From: Clusia tigrina
Taxonomy: Eukaryota > Arthropoda > Insecta > Diptera > Clusiidae
DNA length: 64,000 nt
NCBI GenBank assembly: GCA_920105625.2
Contig: OV050033.1
Coordinates: 93,250,280-93,314,279 of the forward strand
Direction: 5' to 3'
In this document: positions 1-10,397 of the stretch, piece after piece
Layout of the letters: every line of letters begins with the position of its first letter
Position numbering within the stretch: position 1 is the stretch's first letter
The notes under the pieces: model-generated
Told to the model about the DNA's origin: nothing
The model's input: only the letters and a program-made list of their open reading frames with translations
Database searches by the model: none
Position numbers and translations under genes: made by a program

Positions 1-182
1 CCTCTTGTCAATTTAAGCTATCGCTCAAAGCTATGCTACCCTTGAGTCCCAAATCAAACACTGATAAAGTTTCAAATGGCTCTAACTTCTACACCTATCA
101 AAGTTTGCAACATACAAATGCTTGTAACTTCTTACTGGAACGTCATTAAACCTTGAAATTTTGTAACAATAAAGTACTCGAG
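1..182 (+). repeat. Satellite monomer with 14-bp internal deletion
   Basis: This unit runs from the monomer start to the next cctcctgtc at 183 and is 182 bp long. It goes directly from taacttct to acacctatc, so monomer positions about 91-104 (atacggtacgtcct) are missing. The bases ct stand at both edges, which fits slippage or microhomology-mediated deletion. The rest resembles the unit at about 2340-2535 (gataaagtttc, ggctctaac, cttcttactgg). It also carries a private ggaacgtc in place of ggagcgtc. Confidence 0.9.
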
Positions 183-574
183 CCTCCTGTCAATTTAAGC
201 TATCGCTCAAAGCTATGCTACCCTTGAGTCCCAAATCAAACACTGATAAAACTTCAAATGTCCCTAACTTCTATACGGTACGTCCTACACCTATCAAAGT
301 TTGCAACATACAAATGCTTGTAACTTTTTACTGGAGCGTCATTAAAGCTTGAAATTTTGTAACAATAAAGTACTCGAGCCTCTTGTCAATTTAAGCTATC
401 GCTCAAAGCTATGCTACCCTTGAGTCCCAAATCAAACACTTATAAGATTTCAAATGGCCCTAACTTCTATACGGTATGTCCTCCACATATCAAAGTTTGC
501 AACAAACAAATTCTTGTAACTTTTTACTGGAGCGTCATAAAACCTTGAAATTTTGTAACAATAAAGTACTCGAG
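183..574 (+). repeat. Two satellite monomers before the first 12-mer
   Basis: These two ordinary 196-bp units precede the clear higher-order repeat. The first has cctcctgtc, shared only with the unit at 2536. The second has the caacaaacaaattcttg variant that recurs as one member of several higher-order repeats (for example near 2070, 4425, 5990, 8209). I see nothing else here. Confidence 0.85.
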
Positions 575-2926
575 CCTCTTGTCAATTTAAGCTATCGCTC
601 AAAGCTGTGCTACCCTTGAGTCCCAAATCAAACACTGATAAAGCTTCAAATGGCCCTAACTTCTATACGGTACGTCCTACACCTATCAAAGTTTGCAACA
701 TACAAATGCTTGTAACTTTTTACTGGAGCGTCATTAAACCTTGAAATTTTGTAACAATAAAGTACTCGAGCCTCTTGTCAATTTAAGCTATCGCTCAAAG
801 CTATGCTACCCTTGAATCCCAAATCAAACACTGATAAAACTTCAAATGTCCCTAACTTCTATACGGTACGTCCTACACCTATCAAAGTTTGCCACATATA
901 AATGCTTGTAACTTTTTACTGGAGCGTCATAAAACCTTGAAATTTTGTAACAATAAAGTACTTGAGCCTCTTGTCAATTTAAGCTATCGCTGAAAGCTGT
1001 GCTACCCTTGAGTCCCAAAGAAAATAATGATAAAACTTCAAATGGCCCTAACTTCTATACGGTACGTCCTACACCTGTCAAAGTTTGCAACATACAAATG
1101 CTTGTAAGTTTTTACTGGAGCGTCATAAAACCTTGAAATTTTGTAACAATAAAGTACTCGAGGCTCTTGTCAATTTAAGCTATCGCTCAAAGCTGTGCTA
1201 CCCTTGACTCCCAAATCAAACACTTATAAAACTTCAAATGGCCCTAACTTCTATACGGTACGTCCTACATCTATCAAAGTTTGCAACATACAAATGCTTG
1301 TAACTTTTTACTGGAGCGTCATAAAACCTTGAAATTTTGTAACAATAAACTACTCGAGGCTCTTGTCAATTTAAGCTATCGCTCAAAGCTGTGCTACCCT
1401 TGAGTCCCAAATCAAACACTGATAAAAATTCAAATGGCCCTAACTTCTATACGGTACGTCCTACACCTATCAAAGTTTGAAACATATAAATGTTTGTAAC
1501 TTTTTAGTGGAGCGTCATAAAACCTTGAAATTTTGTAACAATAAAGTACTTGAGCCTCTTGTCAATTTAAGCTATCGCTCAAAGCTGTGCTACCCTTGAG
1601 TCCCAAAGCAAATACTGATAAAACTTCAAATGGCCCTAACTTCTATACGGTACGTCCTACACCTGTCAAAGTTTGCAACATACAAATGCTTGTAAGGTTT
1701 TACTGGAGCGTCATAAAACCTTAAAATTTTGTAACAATAAAGTACTCGAGCCTCTTGTCAATTTAAGCTATCGCTCAAAGCTGTGCTACCCTTGAGTCCC
1801 AAATCAAACACTGATAAAAATTCAAATGGCCCTAACTTCTATACGGTACGTCCTACACCTATCAAAGTTTGCAACATACAAATGTTTTGTAACTTTTTAC
1901 TGGAGCGTCATAAAACCTTGAAATTTTGTATCAATAAAGTACTCGAGCCTCTTGTCAATTTAAGCTATCGCTCAAAGCTGTGCTAACCTTGAGTCCCAAA
2001 TCAAACACTGATAAGACTTCAAATGGCCCTAACTTCTATACGGTACGTCCTACACATATCAAAGTTTGCAACAAACAAATTCTTGTAACTTTTTACTGGA
2101 GCGTCATAAAACCTTGAAATTTTGTAACAATAAAGTACTCGAGCCTCTTGTCAATTTAAGCTATCGCTCAAAGCTGTGCTACCCTTGAGTCTCAAATCAA
2201 ATACTGATAAAGCTTCAAATGGCCCTAACTTCTATACGGTACATTCTACACCTATCAAAGTTTGCCACATACAAATGCTTGTAACTTTTTACTGGAGCGT
2301 CATAAAACCTTGAAATTTGGTATCAATAAAGTACTCGAGCCTCTTGTCAATTTAAGCTATCGCTCAAAGCTATGCTACCCTTGTGTCCCAAATCAAACAC
2401 TGATAAAGTTTCAAATGGCTCTAACTTCTATATGGTATGTCCTACACCTATCAAAGTTTGCAACATACAAATGCTTGTAACTTCTTACTGGAGCGTCATT
2501 AAACCTTGAAATTTTGTAACAATAAAGTACTCGAGCCTCCTGTCAATTTAAGCTATCGCTCAAAGCTATGCTACCCTTGAGTCCCAAATCAAACACTGAT
2601 AAAACTTCAAATGTCCCTAACTTCTATACGGTACGTCCTACACCTATCAAAGTTTGCCACATATAAATGCTTGCAACTTTTTACTGGAGCGTCATAAAAC
2701 CTTCAAATTTTGTAACAATAAAGTACTCGAGCCTCTTGTAAATTTAAGCTATCGCTCAAAGTTGTGCTACCCTTGAGTCACAAATCAAACACTGATAAAG
2801 CTTCAAATTGCTCTAACTTCTATACGGTACGTCCTACACCTATCACAGTTTGCAACATACAAATGCTTGTAATTTTTACTGGAGTGTCATAAAACCTTGA
2901 AATTTTGTAACAATAAATTACTCGAG
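575..2926 (+). repeat. 12-monomer higher-order repeat, copy 1 (2352 bp)
   Basis: Twelve consecutive units whose private variants reappear in the same order 2352 bp downstream. Diagnostic pairs are the cccaaagaaaataatg unit (about 1013 and 3365), the cccttgactccc unit (about 1201 and 3553), the gtttgaaacatataaatg unit (about 1475 and 3827), the 197-bp unit with aatgttttg, and the ttggtatcaat / cccttgtgtccc pair near 2310-2390. Only scattered substitutions were seen between copies, for example gctaacctt at 1982 against gctaccctt at 4334. I could not compute an exact identity. Confidence 0.88.
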
Positions 2927-5278
2927 CCTCTTGTCAATTTAAGCTATCGCTCAAAGCTGTGCTACCCTTGAGTCCCAAATCAAACACTGATAAAGCTTCA
3001 AATGGCCCTAACTTCTATACGGTACGTCCTACACCTATCAAAGTTTGCAACATACAAATGCTTGTAACTTTTTACTGGAGCGTCATTAAACCTTGAAATT
3101 TTGTAACAATAAAGTACTCGAGCCTCTTGTCAATTTAAGCTATCGCTCAAAGCTATGCTACCCTTGAATCCCAAATCAAACACTGATAAAACTTCAAATG
3201 TCCCTAACTTCTATACGGTACGTCCTACACCTATCAAAGTTTGCCACATATAAATGCTTGTAACTTTTTACTGGAGCGTCATAAAACCTTGAAATTTTGT
3301 AACAATAAAGTACTTGAGCCTCTTGTCAATTTAAGCTATCGCTCAAAGCTGTGCTACCCTTGAGTCCCAAAGAAAATAATGATAAAACTTCAAATGGCCC
3401 TAACTTCTATACGGTACGTCCTACACCTGTCAAAGTTTGCAACATACAAATGCTTGTAAGTTTTTACTGGAGCGTCATAAAACCTTGAAATTTTGTAACA
3501 ATAAAGTACTCGAGCCTCTTGTCAATTTAAGCTATCGCTCAAAGCTGTGCTACCCTTGACTCCCAAATCAAACACTTATAAAACTTCAAATGGCCCTAAC
3601 TTCTATACGGTACGTCCTACATCTATCAAAGTTTGCAACATACAAATGCTTGTAACTTTTTACTGGAGCGTCATAAAACCTTGAAATTTTGTAACAATAA
3701 ACTACTCGAGGCTCTTGTCAATTTAAGCTATCGCTCAAAGCTGTGCTACCCTTGAGTCCCAAATCAAACACTGATAAAAATTCAAATGGCCCTAACTTCT
3801 ATACGGTACGTCCTACACCTATCAAAGTTTGAAACATATAAATGTTTGTAACTTTTTAGTGGAGCGTCATAAAACCTTGAAATTTTGTAACAATAAAGTA
3901 CTTGAGCCTCTTGTCAATTTAAGCTATCGCTCAAAGCTGTGCTACCCTTGAGTCCCAAAGCAAATACTGATAAAACTTCAAATGGCCCTAACTTCTATAC
4001 GTTACGTCCTACACCTGTCAAAGTTTGCAACATACAAATGCTTGTAAAGTTTTACTGGAGCGTCATAAAACCTTAAAATTTTGTAACAATAAAGTACTCG
4101 AGCCTCTTGTCAATTTAAGCTATCGCTCAAAGCTGTGCTACCCTTGAGTCCCAAATCAAACACTGATAAAAATTCAAATGGCCCTAACTTCTATACGGTA
4201 CGTCCTACACCTATCAAAGTTTGCAACATACAAATGTTTTGTAACTTTTTACTGGAGCGTCATAAAACCTTGAAATTTTGTATCAATAAAGTACTCGAGC
4301 CTCTTGTCAATTTAAGCTATCGCTCAAAGCTGTGCTACCCTTGAGTCCCAAATGAAACACTGATAAGACTTCAAATGGCCCTAACTTCTATACGGTACGT
4401 CCTACACATATCAAAGTTTGCAACAAACAAATTCTTGTAACTTTTTACTGGAGCGTCATAAAACCTTGAAATTTTGTAACAATAAAGTACTCGAGCCTCT
4501 TGTCAATTTAAGCTATCGCTCAAAGCTGTGCTACCCTTGAGTCTCAAATCAAATACTGATAAAGCTTCAAATGGCCCTAACTTCTATACGGTACATTCTA
4601 CACCTATCAAAGTTTGCCACATACAAATGCTTGTAACTTTTTACTGGAGCGTCATAAAACCTTGAAATTTGGTATCAATAAAGTACTCGAGCCTCTTGTC
4701 AATTTAAGCTATCGCTCAAAGCTATGCTACCCTTGTGTCCCAAATCAAACACTGATAAAGTTTCAAATGGCTCTAACTTCTATATGGTATGTCCTACACC
4801 TATCAAAGTTTGCAACATACAAATGCTTGTAACTTCTTACTGGAGCGTCATTAAACCTTGAAATTTTGTAACAATAAAGTACTCGAGCCTCTTGTCAATT
4901 TAAGCTATCGCTCAAACCTATGCTACCCTTGAGTCCCAAATCAAACACTGATAAAACTTCAAATGTCCCTAATTTCTATAAGGTACGTCCTACACCTATC
5001 ACAGTTTGCCACATATAAATGCTTGTAACTTTTTACTGGAGCGTCATAAAACCTTGAAATTTTGTAACAATAAAGTACTCGAGCCTCTTGTCAATTTAAA
5101 CTATCGCTCAAAGTTGTGCTACCCTTGAGTCACAAATCAAACACTGATAAAGCTTCAAATGGCCCTAACTTCTATACGGTACGTCCTACACCTATCAAAG
5201 TTTGCAACATACAAATGCTTGTAATTTTTACTGGAGCGTCATAAAACCTTGAAATTTTGTAACAATAAAGTACTCGAG
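2927..5278 (+). repeat. 12-monomer higher-order repeat, copy 2 (2352 bp)
   Basis: It follows copy 1 directly and repeats its twelve variants in the same order at +2352 bp. The pattern continues for about two units into a third copy (5279 to about 5670, with the cccttgaatccc unit), then breaks where the expected cccaaagaaaataatg unit is replaced by a gataaagcttc unit. From about 4276 this copy also belongs to the 3785-bp duplicated block, so an older 12-mer has been partly caught in a later duplication. Confidence 0.85.
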
Positions 5279-6139
5279 CCTCTTGTCAATTTAAGCTATC
5301 GCTCAAAGCTGTGCTACCCTTGAGTCCCAAATCAAACACTGATAAAGCTTCAAATGGCCCTAACTTCTATACGGTACGTCCTACACCTATCAAAGTTTGC
5401 AACATACAAATGCTTGTAACTTTTTACTGGAGCGTCATTAAAACTTGAAATTTTGTAACAATAAAGTACTCGAGCCTCTTGTCAATTTAAGCTATCGCTC
5501 AAAGCTATGCTACCCTTGAATCCCAAATCAAACACTGATAAAACTTCAAATGTCCCTAACTTCTATACGGTACGTCCTACACCTATCAATGTTTGCAACA
5601 TACAAATGCTTCTAACTTTTTACTGGAGCGTCATAAAACCTTGAAATTATGTAAAAATAAAGTACTCGAGCCTCTTGTCAATTTAAGCTATCGCTCAAAG
5701 CTGTGCTACCCTTGAGTCCCAAATCAAACACTGATAAAGCTTCAAATGGCCCTAACTTCTATGCGGTACGTCCTACACCTATCAAAGTTTGCAACATACA
5801 AATGCTTGTTACTTTTTACTGGAGCGTCATTAAACCTTGAAATTTTGTAACAATAAAGTACTCGAGCCTCTTGTCAATTTAAGCTATCGCTCAAATCTAT
5901 GCTACCCTTGAGTCCCAAATCAAACACTGATAAGACTTCAAATGGCCCTAACTTCTATACGGTACGTCCTACACCTATCAAAGTTTGCAACAAACAAATT
6001 CTTGTAACTTTTTACTGGAGCGTCATAAAACCTTGAAATTTTGTAACAATAAAGTACTCGAGCCTCTTGTCAATTTAAGCTATCGCTCAAAGCTGTGCTA
6101 CCCTTGAGTCCCAAATGAAACACTGATAAAGCTTCAAAT

Positions 6140-6144
6140 GGCCC
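6140..6144. repeat. Left target-site duplication, insertion copy A
   Basis: The bases ggccc are monomer positions 78-82 and are repeated at 6608-6612 on the other side of the insertion, after which the monomer resumes in register with taacttct. A 5-bp duplication is the usual mark of LTR-retrotransposon integrase. Confidence 0.8.
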
Positions 6145-6412
6145 TGTATGAGAGTTTCTGTTTCTTTTAATAAAAAGTCATTTTTTTTATTAAATAATTT
6201 TATCTTTTTTTCTTCTTCAGTTCAGTTATTATTTTTTTTTAATAATTTTACACGGAATTTTTAGTAACTATTAATTATTTTATTGTTCTCGAGGAGCTCT
6301 TCATTGTTCAACACTATTTTTTCTACTCATTAAAAATCTTCTTCAACTTCTTCTCGAAGTTAATGGTAAAAAACTCTCCAGCAGAAACTGCATTCTCTTT
6401 ACACCGCTAACA
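6145..6412 (-). other. Candidate 3' LTR of a copia-like remnant, copy A
   Basis: On the minus strand this 268-bp stretch starts tgttagcggtg directly after the purine tract and ends ctctcataca at the target duplication, giving TG...CA termini at the place an LTR should begin. An aataaa poly(A)-like signal lies on the minus strand at 6279-6284. No second copy of this LTR is found at the other end of the insertion, so if this is an LTR the element has lost its 5' part. It could equally be the inner part of a longer solo LTR. Confidence 0.4.
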
Positions 6413-6424
6413 ATACCCCCTCAA
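6413..6424 (-). promoter_or_regulatory. Polypurine-tract-like sequence, copy A
   Basis: The minus strand reads ttgagggggtat immediately before tgttag. Plant Ty1/copia elements often have a ttgagggggag-type tract just upstream of the 3' LTR, where it primes plus-strand DNA synthesis. The match to that general pattern is direct; the role is inferred. Another copy is at 10198-10209. Confidence 0.45.
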
Positions 6425-6537
6425 GTTGGACCTACACATTAAGCAACAGTTAGAGTTTTTTGTCTCTGTTGCACAAATCATGAGAAAACGACAACCGTAC
6501 AACCTTGACTCATTTGCCTTAGTTAATATGTTGATAT

Positions 6538-6555
6538 TGGTATCCAGGGATACCA
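6538..6555. repeat. Perfect 8-bp inverted repeat in the insertion, copy A
   Basis: tggtatcc and ggatacca flank a 2-bp centre (ag). Both strands begin tggtatc, the first seven bases of the usual plant initiator-tRNA-Met primer-binding site, but the match stops there, so a primer-binding role is doubtful. A second inverted pair, tgtttggg / cccaaaca, spans 6583-6607 at the end of the insertion. Both recur at +3785. Confidence 0.6.
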
Positions 6556-6607
6556 GATGTGGATTTGCATGGTAATTAAGGTTGTTTGGGTATAAAACTC
6601 CCAAACA

Positions 6608-6612
6608 GGCCC
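6608..6612. repeat. Right target-site duplication, insertion copy A
   Basis: A second ggccc matches 6140-6144 exactly, and the monomer continues from position 83. Left and right repeats together identify the original insertion site within the satellite unit. Confidence 0.8.
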
Positions 6613-6713
6613 TAACTTCTATACGATACATTCTACACCTATCAAAGTTTGCTTGTAACTTTTTACTGGAGCGTCATAAAACCTTGAAATTTTGTAACAA
6701 TAAAGTACTCGAG
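6613..6713 (+). repeat. Remainder of the interrupted monomer with 13-bp deletion, copy A
   Basis: After the insertion the unit reads atcaaagtttgcttgtaac, so monomer positions about 123-135 are missing (junction at 6652). The dinucleotide gc stands at both ends of the lost segment. The whole interrupted unit 6063-6713 is 651 bp = 196 + 468 - 13. The same deletion sits after the second insertion copy (near 10437), so it predates the block duplication. The variant acgatacattc at 6623 is the same as at 12158, 20583, 24503, 26463 and 29403. Confidence 0.85.
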
Positions 6714-9700
6714 CCTCTTGTCAATTTAAGCTATCGCTCAAAGCTATGCTACCCTTGAGTCCCAAATCAAACACTGATAAAGTTTCAAATGGCTCTAACT
6801 TCTATATGGTACGTCCTACACCTATCAAAGTTTGCAACATACAAATGCTTGTAACATCTTACTGAAGTGTCATTAAACCTTGAAATTTTGTAACAATAAA
6901 GTACTCGAGCCTCTTGTCAATTTAAGCTATCGCTCAAACCTATGCTACCCTTGAGTCCCAAATCAAACACTGATAAAACTTCAAATGTCCCTAATTTCTA
7001 TAAGGTACGTCCTACACCTATCACAGTTTGCCACATATAAATGTTTGTAACTTTTTACTGGAGCGTCATAAAACCTTGAAATTTTGTAACAATAAAGTAC
7101 TCGAGCCTCTTGTCAATTTAAGCTATCGCTCAAAGTTGTGCTACCCTTGAGTCACAAATCAAACACTGATAAAGCTTCAAATGGCCCTAACTTCTATACG
7201 GTACGTCCTACACCTATCAAAGTTTGCAACATACAAATGCTTGTAATTTTTACTGGAGCGTCATAAAACCTTGAAATTTTGTAACAATAAAGTACTCGAG
7301 CCTCTTGTCAATTTAAGCTATCGCTCAAAGCTGTGCTACCCTTGAGTCCCAAATCAAACACTGATAAAGCTTCAAATGGCCCTAACTTCTATACGGTATG
7401 TCCTACACCTATCAAAGTTTGCAACATACAAATGCTTGTAACTTTTTACTGGAGCGTCATAAAACCTTGAAATTATGTAACAATAAAGTACTCGAGCCTC
7501 TTGTCAATTTAAGCTATCGCTCAAAGCTGTGCTACCCTTGAGTCCCAAATCAAACACTGATAAAGCTTCAAATGGCCCTAACTTCGATACGGTACGTTCT
7601 ACACCTATCAAAGTTTGCAACATACAAATGCTTGTAACTTTTTACTGGAGCGTCATTAAAACTTGAAATTTTGTAGCAATAAAGTACTCGAGCCTCTTGT
7701 CAATTCAAGCTATCGCTCAAAGCTATGCTACCCTTGAATCCCAAATCAAACACTGATAAAACTTCAAATGTCCCTAACTTCTATACGGTACGTCCTACAC
7801 CTATCAATGTTTGCAACATACAAATGCTTCTAACTTTTTACTGGAGCGTCATAAAACCTTGAAATTATGTAACAATAAAGTACTCGAGCCTCTTGCCAAT
7901 TTAAGCTATCGCTCAAAGCTGTGCTACCCTTGAGTCCCAAATCAAACACTGATAAAGCTTCAAATGGCCCTAACTTCTATACGGTACGTCCTACACCTAT
8001 CAAAGTTTGCAACATACAAATGCTTGTTACTTTTTACTGGAGCGTCATTAAACCTTGAAATTTTGTATCAATAAAGTACTCGAGCCTCTTGTCAATTTAA
8101 GCTATCGCTCAAAGCTGTGCTACCCTTGAGTCCCAAATGAAACACTGATAAGACTTCAAATGGCCCTAACTTCTATACGGTACGTCCAACACATATCAAA
8201 GTTTGCAACAAACAAATTCTTGTAACTTTTTACTGGAGCGTCATAAAACCTTGAAATTTTGTAACAATAAAGTACTCGAGCCTCTTGTCAATTTAAGCTA
8301 TCGCTCAAAGCTGTGCTACCCTTGAGTCTCAAATCAAATACTGATAAAGCTTCAAATGGCCCTAACTTCTATACGGTACATTCTACACCTATCAAAGTTT
8401 GCCACATACAAATGCTTGTAACTTTTTACTGGAGCGTCATAAAACCTTGAAATTTGGTATCAATAAAGTACTCGAGCCTCTTGTCAATTTAAGCTATCGC
8501 TCAAAGCTATGCTACCCTTGTGTCCCAAATCAAACACTGATAAAGTTTCAAATGGCTCTAACTTCTATATGGTATGTCCTACACCTATCAAAGTTTGCAA
8601 CATACAAATGCTTGTAACTTCTTACTGGAGCGTCATTAAACCTTGAAATTTTGTAACAATAAAGTACTCGAGCCTCTTGTCAATTTAAGCTATCGCTCAA
8701 ACCTATGCTACCCTTGAGTCCCAAATCAAACACTGATAAAACTTCAAATGTCCCTAATTTCTATAAGGTACGTCCTACACCTATCACAGTTTGCCACATA
8801 TAAATGCTTGTAACTTTTTACTGGAGCGTCATAAAACCTTGAAATTTTGTAACAATAAAGTACTCGAGCCTCTTGTCAATTTAAACTATCGCTCAAAGTT
8901 GTGCTACCCTTGAGTCACAAATCAAACACTGATAAAGCTTCAAATGGCCCTAACTTCTATACGGTACGTCCTACACCTATCAAAGTTTGCAACATACAAA
9001 TGCTTGTAATTTTTACTGGAGCGTCATAAAACCTTGAAATTTTGTAACAATAAAGTACTCGAGCCTCTTGTCAATTTAAGCTATCGCTCAAAGCTGTGCT
9101 ACCCTTGAGTCCCAAATCAAACACTGATAAAGCTTCAAATGGCCCTAACTTCTATACGGTACGTCCTACACCTATCAAAGTTTGCAACATACAAATGCTT
9201 GTAACTTTTTACTGGAGCGTCATTAAAACTTGAAATTTTGTAACAATAAAGTACTCGAGCCTCTTGTCAATTTAAGCTATCGCTCAAAGCTATGCTACCC
9301 TTGAATCCCAAATCAAACACTGATAAAACTTCAAATGTCCCTAACTTCTATACGGTACGTCCTACACCTATCAATGTTTGCAACATACAAATGCTTCTAA
9401 CTTTTTACTGGAGCGTCATAAAACCTTGAAATTATGTAAAAATAAAGTACTCGAGCCTCTTGTCAATTTAAGCTATCGCTCAAAGCTGTGCTACCCTTGA
9501 GTCCCAAATCAAACACTGATAAAGCTTCAAATGGCCCTAACTTCTATGCGGTACGTCCTACACCTATCAAAGTTTGCAACATACAAATGCTTGTTACTTT
9601 TTACTGGAGCGTCATTAAACCTTGAAATTTTGTAACAATAAAGTACTCGAGCCTCTTGTCAATTTAAGCTATCGCTCAAATCTATGCTACCCTTGAGTCC

Positions 9701-9924
9701 CAAATCAAACACTGATAAGACTTCAAATGGCCCTAACTTCTATACGGTACGTCCTACACCTATCAAAGTTTGCAACAAACAAATTCTTGTAACTTTTTAC
9801 TGGAGCGTCATAAAACCTTGAAATTTTGTAACAATAAAGTACTCGAGCCTCTTGTCAATTTAAGCTATCGCTCAAAGCTGTGCTACCCTTGAGTCCCAAA
9901 TGAAACACTGATAAAGCTTCAAAT

Positions 9925-9929
9925 GGCCC
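9925..9929. repeat. Left target-site duplication, insertion copy B
   Basis: ggccc, matching 10393-10397 and copy A at -3785. It was copied along with the surrounding block and is not an independent integration. Confidence 0.8.
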
Positions 9930-10392
9930 TGTATGAGAGTTTCTGTTTCTTTTAATAAAAAGTCATTTTTTTTATTAAATAATTTTATCTTTTTTTCTTC
10001 TTCAGTTCAGTTATTATTTTTTTTTAATAATTTTACACGGAATTTTTAGTAACTATTAATTATTTTATTGTTCTCGAGGAGCTCTTCATTGTTCAACACT
10101 ATTTTTTCTACTCATTAAAAATCTTCTTCAACTTCTTCTCGAAGTTAATGGTAAAAAACTCTCCAGCAGAAACTGCATTCTCTTTACACCGCTAACAATA
10201 CCCCCTCAAGTTGGACCTACACATTAAGCAACAGTTAGAGTTTTTTGTCTCTGTTGCACAAATCATGAGAAAACGACAACCGTACAACCTTGACTCATTT
10301 GCCTTAGTTAATATGTTGATATTGGTATCCAGGGATACCAGATGTGGATTTGCATGGTAATTAAGGTTGTTTGGGTATAAAACTCCCAAACA
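9930..10392 (-). mobile_element. LTR-retrotransposon-derived insertion, copy B
   Basis: This is the same 463-bp sequence as 6145-6607, with the same ends (tgtatgagag...cccaaaca), the same position within the monomer and the same flanking deletion. Candidate subparts on the minus strand are an LTR at 9930-10197 and a polypurine tract at 10198-10209; the inverted repeat recurs at 10323-10340. I saw no difference between the copies in the parts I compared by eye. Identical flanks show that it arose by duplication of the host block and not by a second insertion. It has no coding capacity beyond a short degenerate frame. Confidence 0.75.
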
Positions 10393-10397
10393 GGCCC
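10393..10397. repeat. Right target-site duplication, insertion copy B
   Basis: ggccc after cccaaaca; the satellite then resumes with taacttctatacgatac. Confidence 0.8.

Larger units (their letters stand above)
6145..6607 (-). mobile_element. LTR-retrotransposon-derived insertion (solo LTR or deleted copia-like element), copy A
   Basis: These 463 bp have no similarity to the satellite and interrupt one monomer (6063-6713). On the plus strand the segment begins tgtatgagag and ends cccaaaca, so it has TG...CA ends, and it is bounded by a perfect 5-bp direct repeat ggccc. Reading 1: a solo LTR of 463 bp. Reading 2, suggested by the minus strand: the 3' end of a Ty1/copia-type element, with a polypurine tract ttgagggggtat (6413-6424) followed at once by tgttag...cataca (6145-6412). 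Upstream of the tract an open frame contains NILTKA, faintly like the copia RNase H tail ...ADILTK. No protease, integrase or reverse transcriptase remains, so it cannot move by itself. Strand is given for reading 2. The left part is very A/T-rich. Confidence 0.75.
4276..8060 (+). repeat. 3785-bp segmental duplication, copy A
   Basis: About 17 monomers plus one LTR-type insertion, repeated next door at 8061-11845. The length adds up: 17 x 196 = 3332, plus 463 (insertion) and 5 (target duplication), minus 13 (deletion after the insertion), minus 2 (two 195-bp units) = 3785. The right edge lies in a chimeric unit at about 8040-8066: its left part has the tgcttgttac...cattaaacc variant and its right part the ttttgtatcaat variant that also begins the block at 4276. 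I noted very few differences between copies (for example cctacacat near 4400 against ccaacacat near 8185). Confidence 0.9.

Noticed and set aside
36..60. tRNA-like B-box (ttgagtccc) suggesting a tRNA- or SINE-derived monomer
   Set aside because: The match to the RNA polymerase III B box is partial, no A box stands at the right distance, and no cloverleaf or terminal T run is seen.
6407..6631. 74-codon minus-strand ATG frame across the insertion (and 10192-10416)
   Set aside because: It begins in satellite DNA and runs into the insertion, so it cannot be a native gene. At most its inner part is a degenerate copia tail, reported as such under the mobile element.
9930..10392. A second independent retrotransposon insertion
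   Set aside because: It has the same target site, the same monomer position, the same adjacent 13-bp deletion and the same flanking variants as 6145-6607. It is part of the duplicated block.
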